Part shown: one piece after another, positions 1-6,684 of the stretch | How positions within the stretch are numbered: position 1 is the first letter of the stretch | Layout: each line of letters starts with the position of its first letter | Assembly (NCBI GenBank): GCA_050245975.1 | Contig: JBFWWW010000126.1 | Span: forward strand, 1 to 11,668 | Direction: 5' to 3' | DNA from: JBFWWW01 sp050245975 | GTDB lineage: Bacteria > Pseudomonadota > Alphaproteobacteria > Rhizobiales > Hyphomicrobiaceae | DNA: 11,668 nt | The notes under the pieces: model-generated | Database searches by the model: none | Told to the model about the DNA's origin: nothing | What the model saw: the letters and a program-made list of their open reading frames with translations, nothing else | Made by a program: the position numbers and the translations under genes

Positions 1-1
1 A

Positions 2-217
2 AAGGCAAACCCGACCGCCATGTTCCTGTCGGCGGCGATGATGCTCCACTGGCTGGGCGATCGGCGCGGCGTTCCCGCGGCGCGCGAGGCGGGCGCGATG
101 ATCGAGACGGCAGTCGCCGGCGCCTTTCGCAACGGACGACTGAGACCCGTGGAGATGGGTGGCCAGCACGGCACGTCGGAGATCACGGCCGCCGTTCTCG
201 CCGCCATGGCGCAATGA
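2..217 (+). CDS. Isocitrate/isopropylmalate dehydrogenase family protein, C-terminal fragment
   Basis: Only the last 71 codons are present; the gene begins before the window. The fragment opens with Lys-Ala-Asn-Pro-Thr-Ala-Met followed by Leu-Ser-Ala-Ala-Met-Met-Leu, which matches the conserved ANPTAM...SAAMML helix near the C-terminus of the NAD(P)-dependent beta-decarboxylating dehydrogenases (isocitrate, 3-isopropylmalate, tartrate and homoisocitrate dehydrogenases). The final residues, Gly-Thr-Ser-Glu-Ile-Thr followed by an Ala-rich helix, also fit the family's C-terminal end. These enzymes oxidise and decarboxylate a 2-hydroxy acid in the cytoplasm. The metal- and substrate-binding residues lie in the missing part, so I cannot say which substrate is used and give no symbol. 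The gene converges on ppk2 with only 19 bases between the stop codons. Confidence 0.75.
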   Translation, partial: KANPTAMFLSAAMMLHWLGDRRGVPAAREAGAMIETAVAGAFRNGRLRPVEMGGQHGTSEITAAVLAAMAQ

Positions 218-239
218 CGCGATAAGGTGTCGCGCGTCA
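215..239. terminator. Short inverted repeat spanning the two convergent stop codons
   Basis: TGACGCG (215-221) and CGCGTCA (233-239) are perfect inverted repeats of 7 bp around an 11-base loop. The outermost bases are the stop codon of the upstream dehydrogenase on one strand and the stop codon of ppk2 on the other. There is no T-run on either side, so this is at best a weak bidirectional transcription barrier. Its position between convergent genes is the main argument for it. Confidence 0.3.
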
Positions 240-1151
240 GGTCCTGGGCTCGGCGGCCTTGCCGTAGAAAAACTCCGGCCCGCTGCCGACGATGCGCGGA
301 TCGGGCTTGCCGACGGCCTTCTTGTCCTTGCCGTCGTAGTCGAGCGCCGCCAGCACCGTGCGGATCGATTCCAGGCGCGTCCTGCGCTTGTCGTTGGCGC
401 GGATGACGGTCCAGGGCGAGGCCGCCGTGTGCGTGAAGCGGAAGATGTCCTCCTTCGCCTTCGTGTACTCGTCCCACTTGGGGATGGCGGCGAGATCGAT
501 CTCGGTGATCTTCCAGCGCCGCAGCGGATCGTGCCGGCGCCGGTGGAAGCGCTTCCACTGCATCTCGCGGCCGATGTCGAGGTAGAACTTGAAGAGATGG
601 ATGCCGTCGCGCGACAGCAGGCCCTCGAACTGCGGCGCCTCGCGCAGGAAGTCGGCGAGCTGGTCGGGCGTGCAGAACCCCATGACGCGCTCGACGCCGG
701 CGCGGTTGTACCAGGAGCGGTCGAAGAGGACGATGTCGCCCGCGGTCGGCATGTGGACGGCGTATCTTTGGAAGTACCACTGCCCCGTCTCGACGTCGGT
801 CGGCTTGGTGAGCGCGACGACGCGCGCATGGCGGGGGTTGAGGTGCTCCATGAAGCGCTGGATGGCCGAGCCTTTGCCCGCCGCATCGCGGCCCTCGAAC
901 AGGACGACCAGCCGCTCGCCGCGCTTCTGGAAGGAGGCCTGCAGCTTGAGCAGCTCGATCTGCAAGGCTTCGAGCTCCTCCTCGTAGTCCTTGTCGTTCA
1001 TCTTCTTGTCGTAGGGAAAGCCGCCGCTCGTCAGGGCGGCCTCGGAGATGCCCTTGGGCAGCACGGGATCGTCGAGGTCGAAGGCGATCCTGGGCGCTTT
1101 CGCGGACTTTTTGGGCTTGTCTGGCGTCTTGTCGGTCATCTTATCCGTCAT
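237..1151 (-). CDS. ppk2: Polyphosphate kinase 2 (PPK2 family)
   Basis: The protein has 304 residues from the ATG at 1151-1149, close to the usual size of a one-domain PPK2. PPK2 enzymes transfer phosphate between polyphosphate and nucleotides in the cytoplasm, often making GTP or ATP from polyP. Visible motifs are a Walker A-type loop GRDAAGKG (about residues 87-94), a Walker B-like segment LFDRSWYNR (about 142-150) followed by AGVERVMGF, and an Arg-rich lid segment FHRRRHDPLRRWK (about 202-214). The N-terminus is Lys/Asp-rich and repeats MTDK, so the ATG at 1139-1137 is an alternative start (300 residues). A GGAT precedes that second ATG at suitable spacing, and nothing like a ribosome binding site precedes the first. 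An open frame continues upstream to 1673 but runs antisense through phoR and is not part of the gene. The gene is divergent from phoR, which fits a phosphate-storage role, but I see no convincing Pho box for it. Preferred nucleotide and direction cannot be read from sequence. Confidence 0.93.
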   Translation of the reverse strand: MTDKMTDKTPDKPKKSAKAPRIAFDLDDPVLPKGISEAALTSGGFPYDKKMNDKDYEEELEALQIELLKLQASFQKRGERLVVLFEGRDAAGKGSAIQRFMEHLNPRHARVVALTKPTDVETGQWYFQRYAVHMPTAGDIVLFDRSWYNRAGVERVMGFCTPDQLADFLREAPQFEGLLSRDGIHLFKFYLDIGREMQWKRFHRRRHDPLRRWKITEIDLAAIPKWDEYTKAKEDIFRFTHTAASPWTVIRANDKRRTRLESIRTVLAALDYDGKDKKAVGKPDPRIVGSGPEFFYGKAAEPRT

Positions 1152-1290
1152 GGGAATCCGGCTGCTTGCGGGGACAGGCCAGTGTCCACACCGTCGCGCC
1201 GCGTGGCAATGCCCTGATGCCGGGGATGGTTTCGCGCTGTGATAGAGTTCCCGATGAGACCGTTTGCCGGGAGTGGGCCGGGGTAAAGCC
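1152..1290. other. Divergent ppk2-phoR intergenic region
   Basis: These 139 bases should hold promoters for both ppk2 (minus) and phoR (plus). I see one GANTC site (GAATC, 1154-1158) just upstream of ppk2. A single Pho-like half-site, CTGTGAT, lies at 1237-1243 but has no acceptable second half four bases on. No clear sigma70-type -35/-10 pair stands out on either strand. Confidence 0.4.
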
Positions 1291-2625
1291 GTGAGCCAGG
1301 ACGAGATCACAGAGAAATTGCGGGCGGCGGGGCAGCAGTTCGTTGCCGACATGGCGCCGCTCGGCGTCCGCCTGCGCATCCGCGCCACCATGCTCGCCGC
1401 GGTTGCCGTGATTCTTGCCGCGCTTGCGGTCTGGGCCGGGCTGTCGATGCGCGCGGCGATGTTCGCCTTCCTGGCCGTGCTGGCCTGGGTGCTGGCCTGG
1501 CCCATGGACGAGCAGCAGGCGGACGCACAGCCGTCGGCCGAGGACTTCGCGGATGGCGGCGCCCCGTCGACATGGCGCGCGCTGGTGAGTGCCATGCCCG
1601 GACCGGTCATCGTGCTCGATCCGGCGGGGACCATCCTCAATGCCAATGCCCGGGCCGTGGAGCTGTTCGACACGCTGCGGGTCGGCGGTCACGCGGTCAC
1701 GATGAGCCGGGATCCGGAATTCCTGAGCGCGATCGAGGCCGCGCTGACGTCGCGGACGCCGCGATCGTTCGAGCTGCACCGGCGCATACCCGTCGAGCAG
1801 CGCCTGCTGGTCGCGCTGGGGCCTGTCGCGCGCCAGCCGGCAATCGGCAAGCCGGCCCTGCTGATCTCCGTCAGCGATCTGACCGAGCAGGACAGCCTCG
1901 CACGCATGCGCGCCGATTTTGTCGCCAACGCCAGCCATGAGCTGCGCACGCCGCTGGCCTCGCTCAAGGGCTATGTCGAGACGCTACAGGGGAGCGCGAA
2001 GGACGATCCGGCCGCGCGCGCGCGCTTCCTTGCCATCATGAGCGAGCAGGCCGAGCGCATGGCGCGGCTCGTCGACGACCTGCTGTCGCTCAGCCGCGTC
2101 GAAATGCGCGAGTTCCTGGCGCCGGCCGGCGAGGTCGAGCTGGGCCGCGTGCTGGCGGAGGTGGTGCAGAGCGTCGAGCCGCTGGCGAAGGAGGCCGGCA
2201 TCACGCTGTCCGTGTCCTGCGAGCCTGCCGAGATCATGGTGCGCGGCGAGCGCGACGAGATGGTCCAGGTGTTCCAGAACCTGGTGCAGAACGCGGTGAA
2301 ATACGGGCGCACCGGCGGGCGGGTGGACGTGCGCATGGCGCGCGAGGCCGGCGGCGACGGCGGGCCGGAGCGAGTGCGCGTCGCCGTCACGGACGACGGT
2401 CCCGGCATTGCGCCCTATCACCTGCCGCGCCTGACGGAGCGCTTCTATCGCGTCAGCGCCGCGGACAGCCGGGCCAAGGGCGGCACCGGGCTCGGCCTCG
2501 CGATCGTGAAGCACATCCTCAACCGTCATCGCGGCGAGTTGCGGATCGAGTCCACGCTGGGCCGCGGCTCGACCTTCACGGTGGTGCTCCCGGGTTTGAA
2601 AAAATCATCTGAATCAAATAGTTGA
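1291..2625 (+). CDS. phoR: Phosphate regulon sensor histidine kinase PhoR
   Basis: This is a membrane-bound sensor kinase that should phosphorylate PhoB when phosphate is scarce and dephosphorylate it when phosphate is plentiful. From the GTG at 1291 it has 444 residues: two closely spaced hydrophobic helices (about 32-51 and 53-70) with almost no periplasmic loop, a PAS-like domain (about 92-197), the dimerisation/phosphoacceptor helix with FVANASHELRTPL (His216), and an ATPase domain with N-box QNLVQNAVKYG (Asn334), G1 box DDGPGI (from 368) and G2 box GGTGLGLAI (from 397). The short membrane hairpin is typical of PhoR, which senses phosphate through PstSCAB-PhoU rather than directly. A TTG at 1264 would add nine residues; I prefer GTG because a G-rich stretch precedes it and the extra residues look non-conserved. 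The AT-rich 3' end (encoding a Lys/Ser/Glu/Asn tail) merges into the pstS promoter region. Confidence 0.93.
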   Translation: MSQDEITEKLRAAGQQFVADMAPLGVRLRIRATMLAAVAVILAALAVWAGLSMRAAMFAFLAVLAWVLAWPMDEQQADAQPSAEDFADGGAPSTWRALVSAMPGPVIVLDPAGTILNANARAVELFDTLRVGGHAVTMSRDPEFLSAIEAALTSRTPRSFELHRRIPVEQRLLVALGPVARQPAIGKPALLISVSDLTEQDSLARMRADFVANASHELRTPLASLKGYVETLQGSAKDDPAARARFLAIMSEQAERMARLVDDLLSLSRVEMREFLAPAGEVELGRVLAEVVQSVEPLAKEAGITLSVSCEPAEIMVRGERDEMVQVFQNLVQNAVKYGRTGGRVDVRMAREAGGDGGPERVRVAVTDDGPGIAPYHLPRLTERFYRVSAADSRAKGGTGLGLAIVKHILNRHRGELRIESTLGRGSTFTVVLPGLKKSSESNS

Positions 2626-2626
2626 A

Positions 2627-2644
2627 CTGTCATCACGCTGATAG
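2627..2644 (+). promoter_or_regulatory. Pho box (PhoB operator) of pstS
   Basis: CTGTCAT (2627-2633), a four-base spacer CACG, then CTGATAG (2638-2644). The first half matches the PhoB half-site consensus CTGTCAT exactly, and the second agrees at CTG-A positions and keeps the 11-base period of a tandem PhoB site. It begins one base after the phoR stop codon and lies about 97 bases before the pstS start. A weak -10-like hexamer, TCTAGA (2654-2659), follows about 10 bases downstream, as expected when PhoB replaces -35 recognition. Inference: phospho-PhoB activates pstS and the genes after it, including phoB, while phoR lies upstream of this promoter. Confidence 0.7.
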
Positions 2645-2727
2645 GATAGGTCGTCTAGAAGGTCGCCAGGGCCGCAAGGCCCATAGGTTTGGCCGGATGG
2701 CAGGGGCCGCCGGCAAATGTCTCCAGA

Positions 2728-2735
2728 AAGGAGAG
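2728..2735 (+). promoter_or_regulatory. Ribosome binding site that decides the pstS start
   Basis: AAGGAGAG is a strong Shine-Dalgarno sequence. The core AGGAG (2729-2733) is 7 bases before the TTG at 2741. The in-frame ATG at 2717 lies upstream of it and has no ribosome binding site of its own, so TTG is the likely initiator. Confidence 0.8.
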
Positions 2736-2740
2736 CGATC

Positions 2741-3802
2741 TTGAAGCCGTATCAGATGATCACCGCCGCAGGTCTCCTCGCAGGCGCGGTTGCCGCGGTG
2801 GCAACACTGTCCGCGCAGGCCGCCGACATCTCCGGCGCCGGCGCGACCTTCCCCTACCCGGTCTATGCCAAGTGGGCCGACGCCTACAAAAAGGAAACCG
2901 GGGTCGGTCTCAACTACCAGTCCATCGGCTCGGGCGGCGGCATCAAGCAGATCAAGGCCAAGACCGTGACGTTCGGCGCCAGCGACGCGCCGCTGAGCGG
3001 CAAGGACCTCGAGGCCGGCGGTCTCGTGCAGTTCCCGATGGTGATGGGCGGCATCGTGCCGGTCGTGAACATCGACGGCGTGAAGCCGGGCGATCTCGTC
3101 CTCGATGGCCCGACGCTGAGCAAGATCTTCCTGGGCGAAATCGCGAGCTGGGACGATGCCGCGATCAAGAAGCTCAATCCCGACGCCAAGCTGCCCAAGC
3201 AGGCGATCGCGATCGTGCATCGCTCCGACGGGTCCGGCACGACCTTCAACTTCACGCATTATCTGTCCGACGTCAGCCCCGACTGGAAGTCCAAGGTCGG
3301 AACCGCGACGGCGGTGCAGTGGCCGGCCGGCATCGGCGCCAAGGGCAACGAGGGCGTCGCCAACAACGTCGCGCAGACCAAGGGTGCGGTCGGCTACGTC
3401 GAGTATGCCTACGCGCTGCAGAACAAGCTGACCTATACCCGCATGATCAACAAGGCGGGCAAGGTCGTGTCGCCCACCGCGCAGTCGTTCCAGGCCGCGG
3501 CGGCCAATGCGGACTGGAAGTCGCAGCCGGGCTACGGCGTCATCCTCGCCAACCAGCCGGGCGATGCCTCCTGGCCGATGACGGCGGCGACGTGGATCCT
3601 CATCCACAAGAAGCCGCAGGACCCGGCCGCTGCGGCGGACGCCCTGAAGTTCTTCAGCTGGGCCTACGCCAAGGGCGCCAAGTCGGCCGAGGAGCTGGAC
3701 TACGTGCCGATGCCGGCGAGCGTCGCCGGCGACATCCAGAAGACGTGGGCCGCCGAGATCAAGGACGAGGCCGGCAAGCCGCTCTTCGTCGTCACCAACT
3801 GA
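2741..3802 (+). CDS. pstS: Phosphate ABC transporter, periplasmic phosphate-binding protein PstS
   Basis: PstS captures inorganic phosphate in the periplasm and delivers it to the PstCAB importer. From the TTG start the product has 353 residues. Residues 1-27 are a classical signal peptide: Lys2, a hydrophobic Ala/Val/Leu/Gly core, and an Ala-Gln-Ala cleavage site before Ala28-Asp-Ile. The mature protein begins with the family signature SGAGATFPYPVYAKW (31-45) and carries GSGGG (63-67), ASDAPL (80-85) and RSDGSGTTF (161-169), the Ser/Thr/Asp/Arg loops that bind phosphate in known PstS structures. The length is normal. The TTG codon is backed by a strong ribosome binding site; using the ATG at 2717 would add eight residues. 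It lies between phoR and pstC and is the first gene after the Pho box, as expected for the most highly made Pst component. Confidence 0.96.
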   Translation: MKPYQMITAAGLLAGAVAAVATLSAQAADISGAGATFPYPVYAKWADAYKKETGVGLNYQSIGSGGGIKQIKAKTVTFGASDAPLSGKDLEAGGLVQFPMVMGGIVPVVNIDGVKPGDLVLDGPTLSKIFLGEIASWDDAAIKKLNPDAKLPKQAIAIVHRSDGSGTTFNFTHYLSDVSPDWKSKVGTATAVQWPAGIGAKGNEGVANNVAQTKGAVGYVEYAYALQNKLTYTRMINKAGKVVSPTAQSFQAAAANADWKSQPGYGVILANQPGDASWPMTAATWILIHKKPQDPAAAADALKFFSWAYAKGAKSAEELDYVPMPASVAGDIQKTWAAEIKDEAGKPLFVVTN

Positions 3803-3816
3803 ACCCGGGACATGCG

Positions 3817-3844
3817 GGAAAAGGCGCTTGCAGGCGCCTTTTCC
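3817..3844 (+). terminator. Intra-operon hairpin between pstS and pstC
   Basis: GGAAAAGGCGC (3817-3827) and GCGCCTTTTCC (3834-3844) form a perfect 11-bp stem around a 6-base loop, starting 14 bases after the pstS stop. The right arm contains TTTT but no separate U-run follows, so it may be a partial terminator, an RNase barrier stabilising the pstS message, or both. Either would give more PstS than PstCAB, the expected stoichiometry for a periplasmic binding protein. There is no new promoter that I can recognise before pstC. Confidence 0.65.
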
Positions 3845-3950
3845 TGTGGCCAGGCAACAAGTCACCTTGTGTTGCGGCGCTCCCGCCGCTTGAGTGGCCC
3901 GCGCGCGGCGCGGGTCGCGCGCAACGGGAGCCGCCGGAATGTCAGTCTGC

Positions 3951-3955
3951 AGGAG
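3951..3955 (+). promoter_or_regulatory. Ribosome binding site that decides the pstC start
   Basis: AGGAG sits 6 bases before the GTG at 3962. The same frame is open back to an ATG at 3812, but that ATG is immediately upstream of the intercistronic hairpin, has no ribosome binding site, and would add 50 Arg-rich residues unlike PstC. The GTG is therefore the likely start. Confidence 0.75.
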
Positions 3956-3961
3956 CAGATC

Positions 3962-4954
3962 GTGGTCGATATCGCCCTGTCGGAGGCGAAGGTGAGCGCC
4001 GCGGAACGCCCATCCCGCGGCGTGATCCTGGGCCGGTTGCGGGCCACGGATCGGGTCTTTCATGCGCTGACCGCGGGCGCTGCCCTCGGCGTCCTCGTCC
4101 TGCTTGCCGGTGTGATCGTCGCGCTCGCGATCGGGTCCGTTCCGGCGTTCCGCGCCTTCGGGTTCTCGTTCCTGACCTCCGAGGTCTGGAACCCGGTCAC
4201 GGAGGTGTTCGGAGGGCTGGCGCCGATCTACGGCACGCTCGTCACCGCCATCATCGCCATGCTCATCGCGGTGCCGGTGGGCCTGCTGATCGCGCTCTTC
4301 CTGACCGAACTCTGTCCGCAGGCGCTGCGCCGCCCCATCGGCATCGCCATCGAATTGCTGGCGGGCATCCCGAGCATCATCTACGGCATCTGGGGCCTGT
4401 TCGTGTTCGCGCCGTTCCTGCAGCAAACGCTGCAGCCGGCGCTGATCGCCACGTTCAGCGATATCCCGATCCTCTCGCGCCTGTTCGGCGGGCCGGCGTA
4501 CGGCATCGGGCTCCTGACGGCGGGGCTGATCCTCGCCATCATGGTGCTGCCGCTCGTGACCTCCATCTCGCGCGACGTCTTCGAGGCGGTGCCGCCGGTC
4601 CTCAAGGAGGCGGGCTACGGCATGGGCTGTACGACGTGGGAGGTGTTCCGCCGCATCGTGCTGCCGCACACGCGCACCGGCGTCATCGGCGGCGTCATGC
4701 TGGGGCTCGGGCGCGCGCTCGGCGAGACGATGGCCGTCACGTTCGTCATCGGCAATGCGCACCGCATCTCGCCGTCGATCCTGGCGCCCGGAACGACCAT
4801 TTCCGCCTCCATCGCCAATGAATTCACGGAAGCCGTCGGCGACCTCTATACGTCCTCGCTGATCGCCCTCGGCCTGATCCTGTTCGGCATCACCTTCATC
4901 GTCCTTGCAATTGCGCGCTACATGCTGGCGCGGATCGAACGGCGGCTCGGATGA
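3962..4954 (+). CDS. pstC: Phosphate ABC transporter permease PstC
   Basis: PstC is one of the two inner-membrane permease subunits that form the phosphate channel with PstA. From the GTG start the product has 330 residues, normal for the family. An N-terminal cytoplasmic stretch of about 33 residues precedes the first membrane helix (TAGAALGVLVLLAGVIVALA), then a periplasmic segment with FLTSEVWNP and several further helices, including ELLAGIPSIIYGIWGLF, typical of PstC. The cytoplasmic coupling (EAA) loop, KEAGYGMGCTTWEVFRRIVLP, should contact the PstB ATPase, and GRALGETMAVTFVIGN follows as in other PstC proteins. The stop codon overlaps the pstA start (ATGA at 4951-4954), so the two permeases are probably translationally coupled. 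Confidence 0.95.
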   Translation: MVDIALSEAKVSAAERPSRGVILGRLRATDRVFHALTAGAALGVLVLLAGVIVALAIGSVPAFRAFGFSFLTSEVWNPVTEVFGGLAPIYGTLVTAIIAMLIAVPVGLLIALFLTELCPQALRRPIGIAIELLAGIPSIIYGIWGLFVFAPFLQQTLQPALIATFSDIPILSRLFGGPAYGIGLLTAGLILAIMVLPLVTSISRDVFEAVPPVLKEAGYGMGCTTWEVFRRIVLPHTRTGVIGGVMLGLGRALGETMAVTFVIGNAHRISPSILAPGTTISASIANEFTEAVGDLYTSSLIALGLILFGITFIVLAIARYMLARIERRLG

Positions 4955-5829
4955 CGACAACGGACGCATCGACCCTGTCGGCTCCCACATCGGCGCTCTA
5001 TGCGCGCCGCCGGCGCCGCAATGGCGTGATGGTGGTTCTGGCCTATGCAGCGACGCTGCTCGGCCTCGGCTGGCTCGTCCTGATCCTCGGCGAACTGCTG
5101 CTGCAGGGCCTCGGCGGCCTGTCGCTCAAGGTCTTCACGACCATGACGCCGCCGCCGGGCCAGGACGGCGGGCTGCTCAATCCCATCGCCGGCAGCCTCG
5201 TGATGACGGCGATCGCGGTCCTGATCGGAACGCCCGTCGGCATCCTGGCCGGCACCTACATGGCCGAGTATGGCCGCTATGGGCGCCTGGCCGGCGTGGT
5301 GCGCTTCATCAACGACATCCTGCTCAGCGCGCCGTCGATCGTCGTCGGCCTCTTCGTCTACGAGATCATGGTCGCGCCGATGGGACACTTCTCGGGGCTC
5401 GCCGGCTCCGTCGCGCTGGCGATCATCGTCATCCCGGTCGTCGTGCGCACGACGGAGGACATGCTGCTGCTGGTGCCCAACTCGCTGCGCGAGGCCGCGG
5501 CCGCGCTCGGGCTGCCGCGCGCCTATATCGTCGGCCGGATCGCCTACCGCGCGGCGCGGGCGGGCATCATCACCGGCATTCTCCTGGCGGTCGCCCGCAT
5601 CAGCGGCGAGACGGCGCCCCTGCTGTTCACGGCGCTGAACAACCAGTTCTGGAGCACCAACTTCAACGCGCCGATGGCGAGCCTGCCGGCCGTGATCTTC
5701 CAGTTTGCGCTCTCGCCCTATGCCGACTGGCAGAAGCTGGCCTGGACGGGAGCCCTTATCATCACGGTGGCGGTTCTCGCCCTGAGCATCGTGGCGCGAA
5801 TGCTGTCAGCAACAAGGAAACCGCAATGA
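4951..5829 (+). CDS. pstA: Phosphate ABC transporter permease PstA
   Basis: PstA is the second inner-membrane permease subunit of the phosphate importer. The product has 292 residues with a short Arg-rich cytoplasmic N-terminus (ARRRRRNG, about 18-25), about six hydrophobic helices, the family segment NPIAGSLVMTAIAVLIGTPVG, and the motif FINDILLSAPSIVVGLFVYE. The coupling loop is LREAAAALGLPRAYIVGRI, followed by ARISGETAPLLFTALNNQFW, which is diagnostic of PstA. The ATG overlaps the pstC stop by four bases and the TGA overlaps the pstB start in the same way (ATGA, 5826-5829). The tight spacing implies coordinated translation of equal amounts of the channel subunits. Confidence 0.96.
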   Translation: MTTTDASTLSAPTSALYARRRRRNGVMVVLAYAATLLGLGWLVLILGELLLQGLGGLSLKVFTTMTPPPGQDGGLLNPIAGSLVMTAIAVLIGTPVGILAGTYMAEYGRYGRLAGVVRFINDILLSAPSIVVGLFVYEIMVAPMGHFSGLAGSVALAIIVIPVVVRTTEDMLLLVPNSLREAAAALGLPRAYIVGRIAYRAARAGIITGILLAVARISGETAPLLFTALNNQFWSTNFNAPMASLPAVIFQFALSPYADWQKLAWTGALIITVAVLALSIVARMLSATRKPQ

Positions 5830-6638
5830 GCCTCGCAACCCTTTCGGTTCCGCTCGCCGATGTCCCGGCGTCCGCGGCAGGCCTTGCCGAGAAGGTCTCG
5901 ATCCGCAATCTCGAGTTCTTCTACGGCGACTCGCGTGCGCTGAAGGGCATCAACCTGCCCCTCTTCCGCACCCAGGTCACGGCCTTCATCGGCCCGTCGG
6001 GCTGCGGCAAGTCCACGCTGCTCAGGGTGCTGAACCGGATGTATGACCTCTACCCCGGCCAGCGCGCCACCGGCGAGGTGCTGCTCGACGGGGCCAACAT
6101 TCTCGATCCCGGCCAGGACGTGAATTTGCTGCGCTCGCGCATCGGCATGGTCTTCCAGAAGCCGACGCCGTTCCCCATGTCGATCTACGAGAACATCGCC
6201 TTCGGGCTCAGGCTCTACGAGCACCTGCCGCGGGCGGAATTGGACGCCCGGGTGGAATCGGCTTTGCGCAAGGCGGCACTTTGGGATGAAGTGAAGGACA
6301 AGCTTGCCGCCAACGGGCTCAGCCTGTCCGGCGGCCAGCAGCAGCGGCTGTGCATCGCGCGTACCGTGGCTGTGAAACCGGAGGTCATCCTGCTCGACGA
6401 GCCGTGCTCGGCGCTCGATCCGATATCGACGGCCAAGATCGAGGAGCTGATCGACGAGCTGAAGGAGGACTACACGATCGTGATCGTCACGCACAACATG
6501 CAGCAGGCGGCGCGCGTGTCCGACTTCACGGCCTTCATGTATCTCGGCGACCTGATCGAGTTCGACAACACGTCCAACATCTTCACGTCGCCGAAGCAGC
6601 AGCGTACGCAGGATTACATCACAGGGCGCTACGGCTGA
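5826..6638 (+). CDS. pstB: Phosphate ABC transporter ATP-binding protein PstB
   Basis: PstB is the cytoplasmic ATPase that powers phosphate import and takes part in signalling to PhoR. The product has 270 residues. Visible motifs are Walker A GPSGCGKST (56-64), Q-loop with Gln111 in VFQKPTPFPMSIYEN, ABC signature LSGGQQQR (167-174), Walker B VILLDEP (187-193) and the H-loop His223 in VTHNMQQA. The Pro-rich segment after the Q-loop and the ending TQDYITGRYG are typical of PstB. The N-terminus carries about 20 extra Ala/Val/Pro-rich residues before the fold starts. The start is supported by AAGGA (5814-5818) 7 bases upstream, inside the 3' end of pstA. The frame stays open upstream to 4905, but that part lies within pstA and is not coding for PstB. 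Confidence 0.97.
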   Translation: MSLATLSVPLADVPASAAGLAEKVSIRNLEFFYGDSRALKGINLPLFRTQVTAFIGPSGCGKSTLLRVLNRMYDLYPGQRATGEVLLDGANILDPGQDVNLLRSRIGMVFQKPTPFPMSIYENIAFGLRLYEHLPRAELDARVESALRKAALWDEVKDKLAANGLSLSGGQQQRLCIARTVAVKPEVILLDEPCSALDPISTAKIEELIDELKEDYTIVIVTHNMQQAARVSDFTAFMYLGDLIEFDNTSNIFTSPKQQRTQDYITGRYG

Positions 6639-6656
6639 GCGCGGACGCCGCGCAGC
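6634..6656 (+). other. GC-rich stem-loop at the end of pstB
   Basis: GCGCGG (6639-6644) and CCGCGC (6648-6653) pair around a 3-base loop directly after the pstB stop. Flanking GCT and AGC can extend the stem across a 2-base bulge. No T-run follows, and phoU starts 46 bases after pstB, so I read it as a possible RNA-processing or stability hairpin rather than a terminator. Confidence 0.3.
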
Positions 6657-6684
6657 CTGCCGCCCCGGAGATCGAGAGCCGACC

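Noticed and set aside
1237..1254. Possible Pho box before phoR (CTGTGAT)
   Set aside because: One mismatch in the first half and no second half at the required 11-base period.
2633..4990. Very long open frame on the minus strand (785 codons) antisense to pstS-pstC
   Set aside because: Its translation is Arg/Asp/His-rich low-complexity sequence typical of the antisense of high-GC genes, with no family motifs. The plus-strand genes are unmistakable.
6639..6653. Terminator between pstB and phoU
   Set aside because: The hairpin is GC-rich but has no T-run, and phoU is normally co-transcribed with pst; listed only as a stem-loop.
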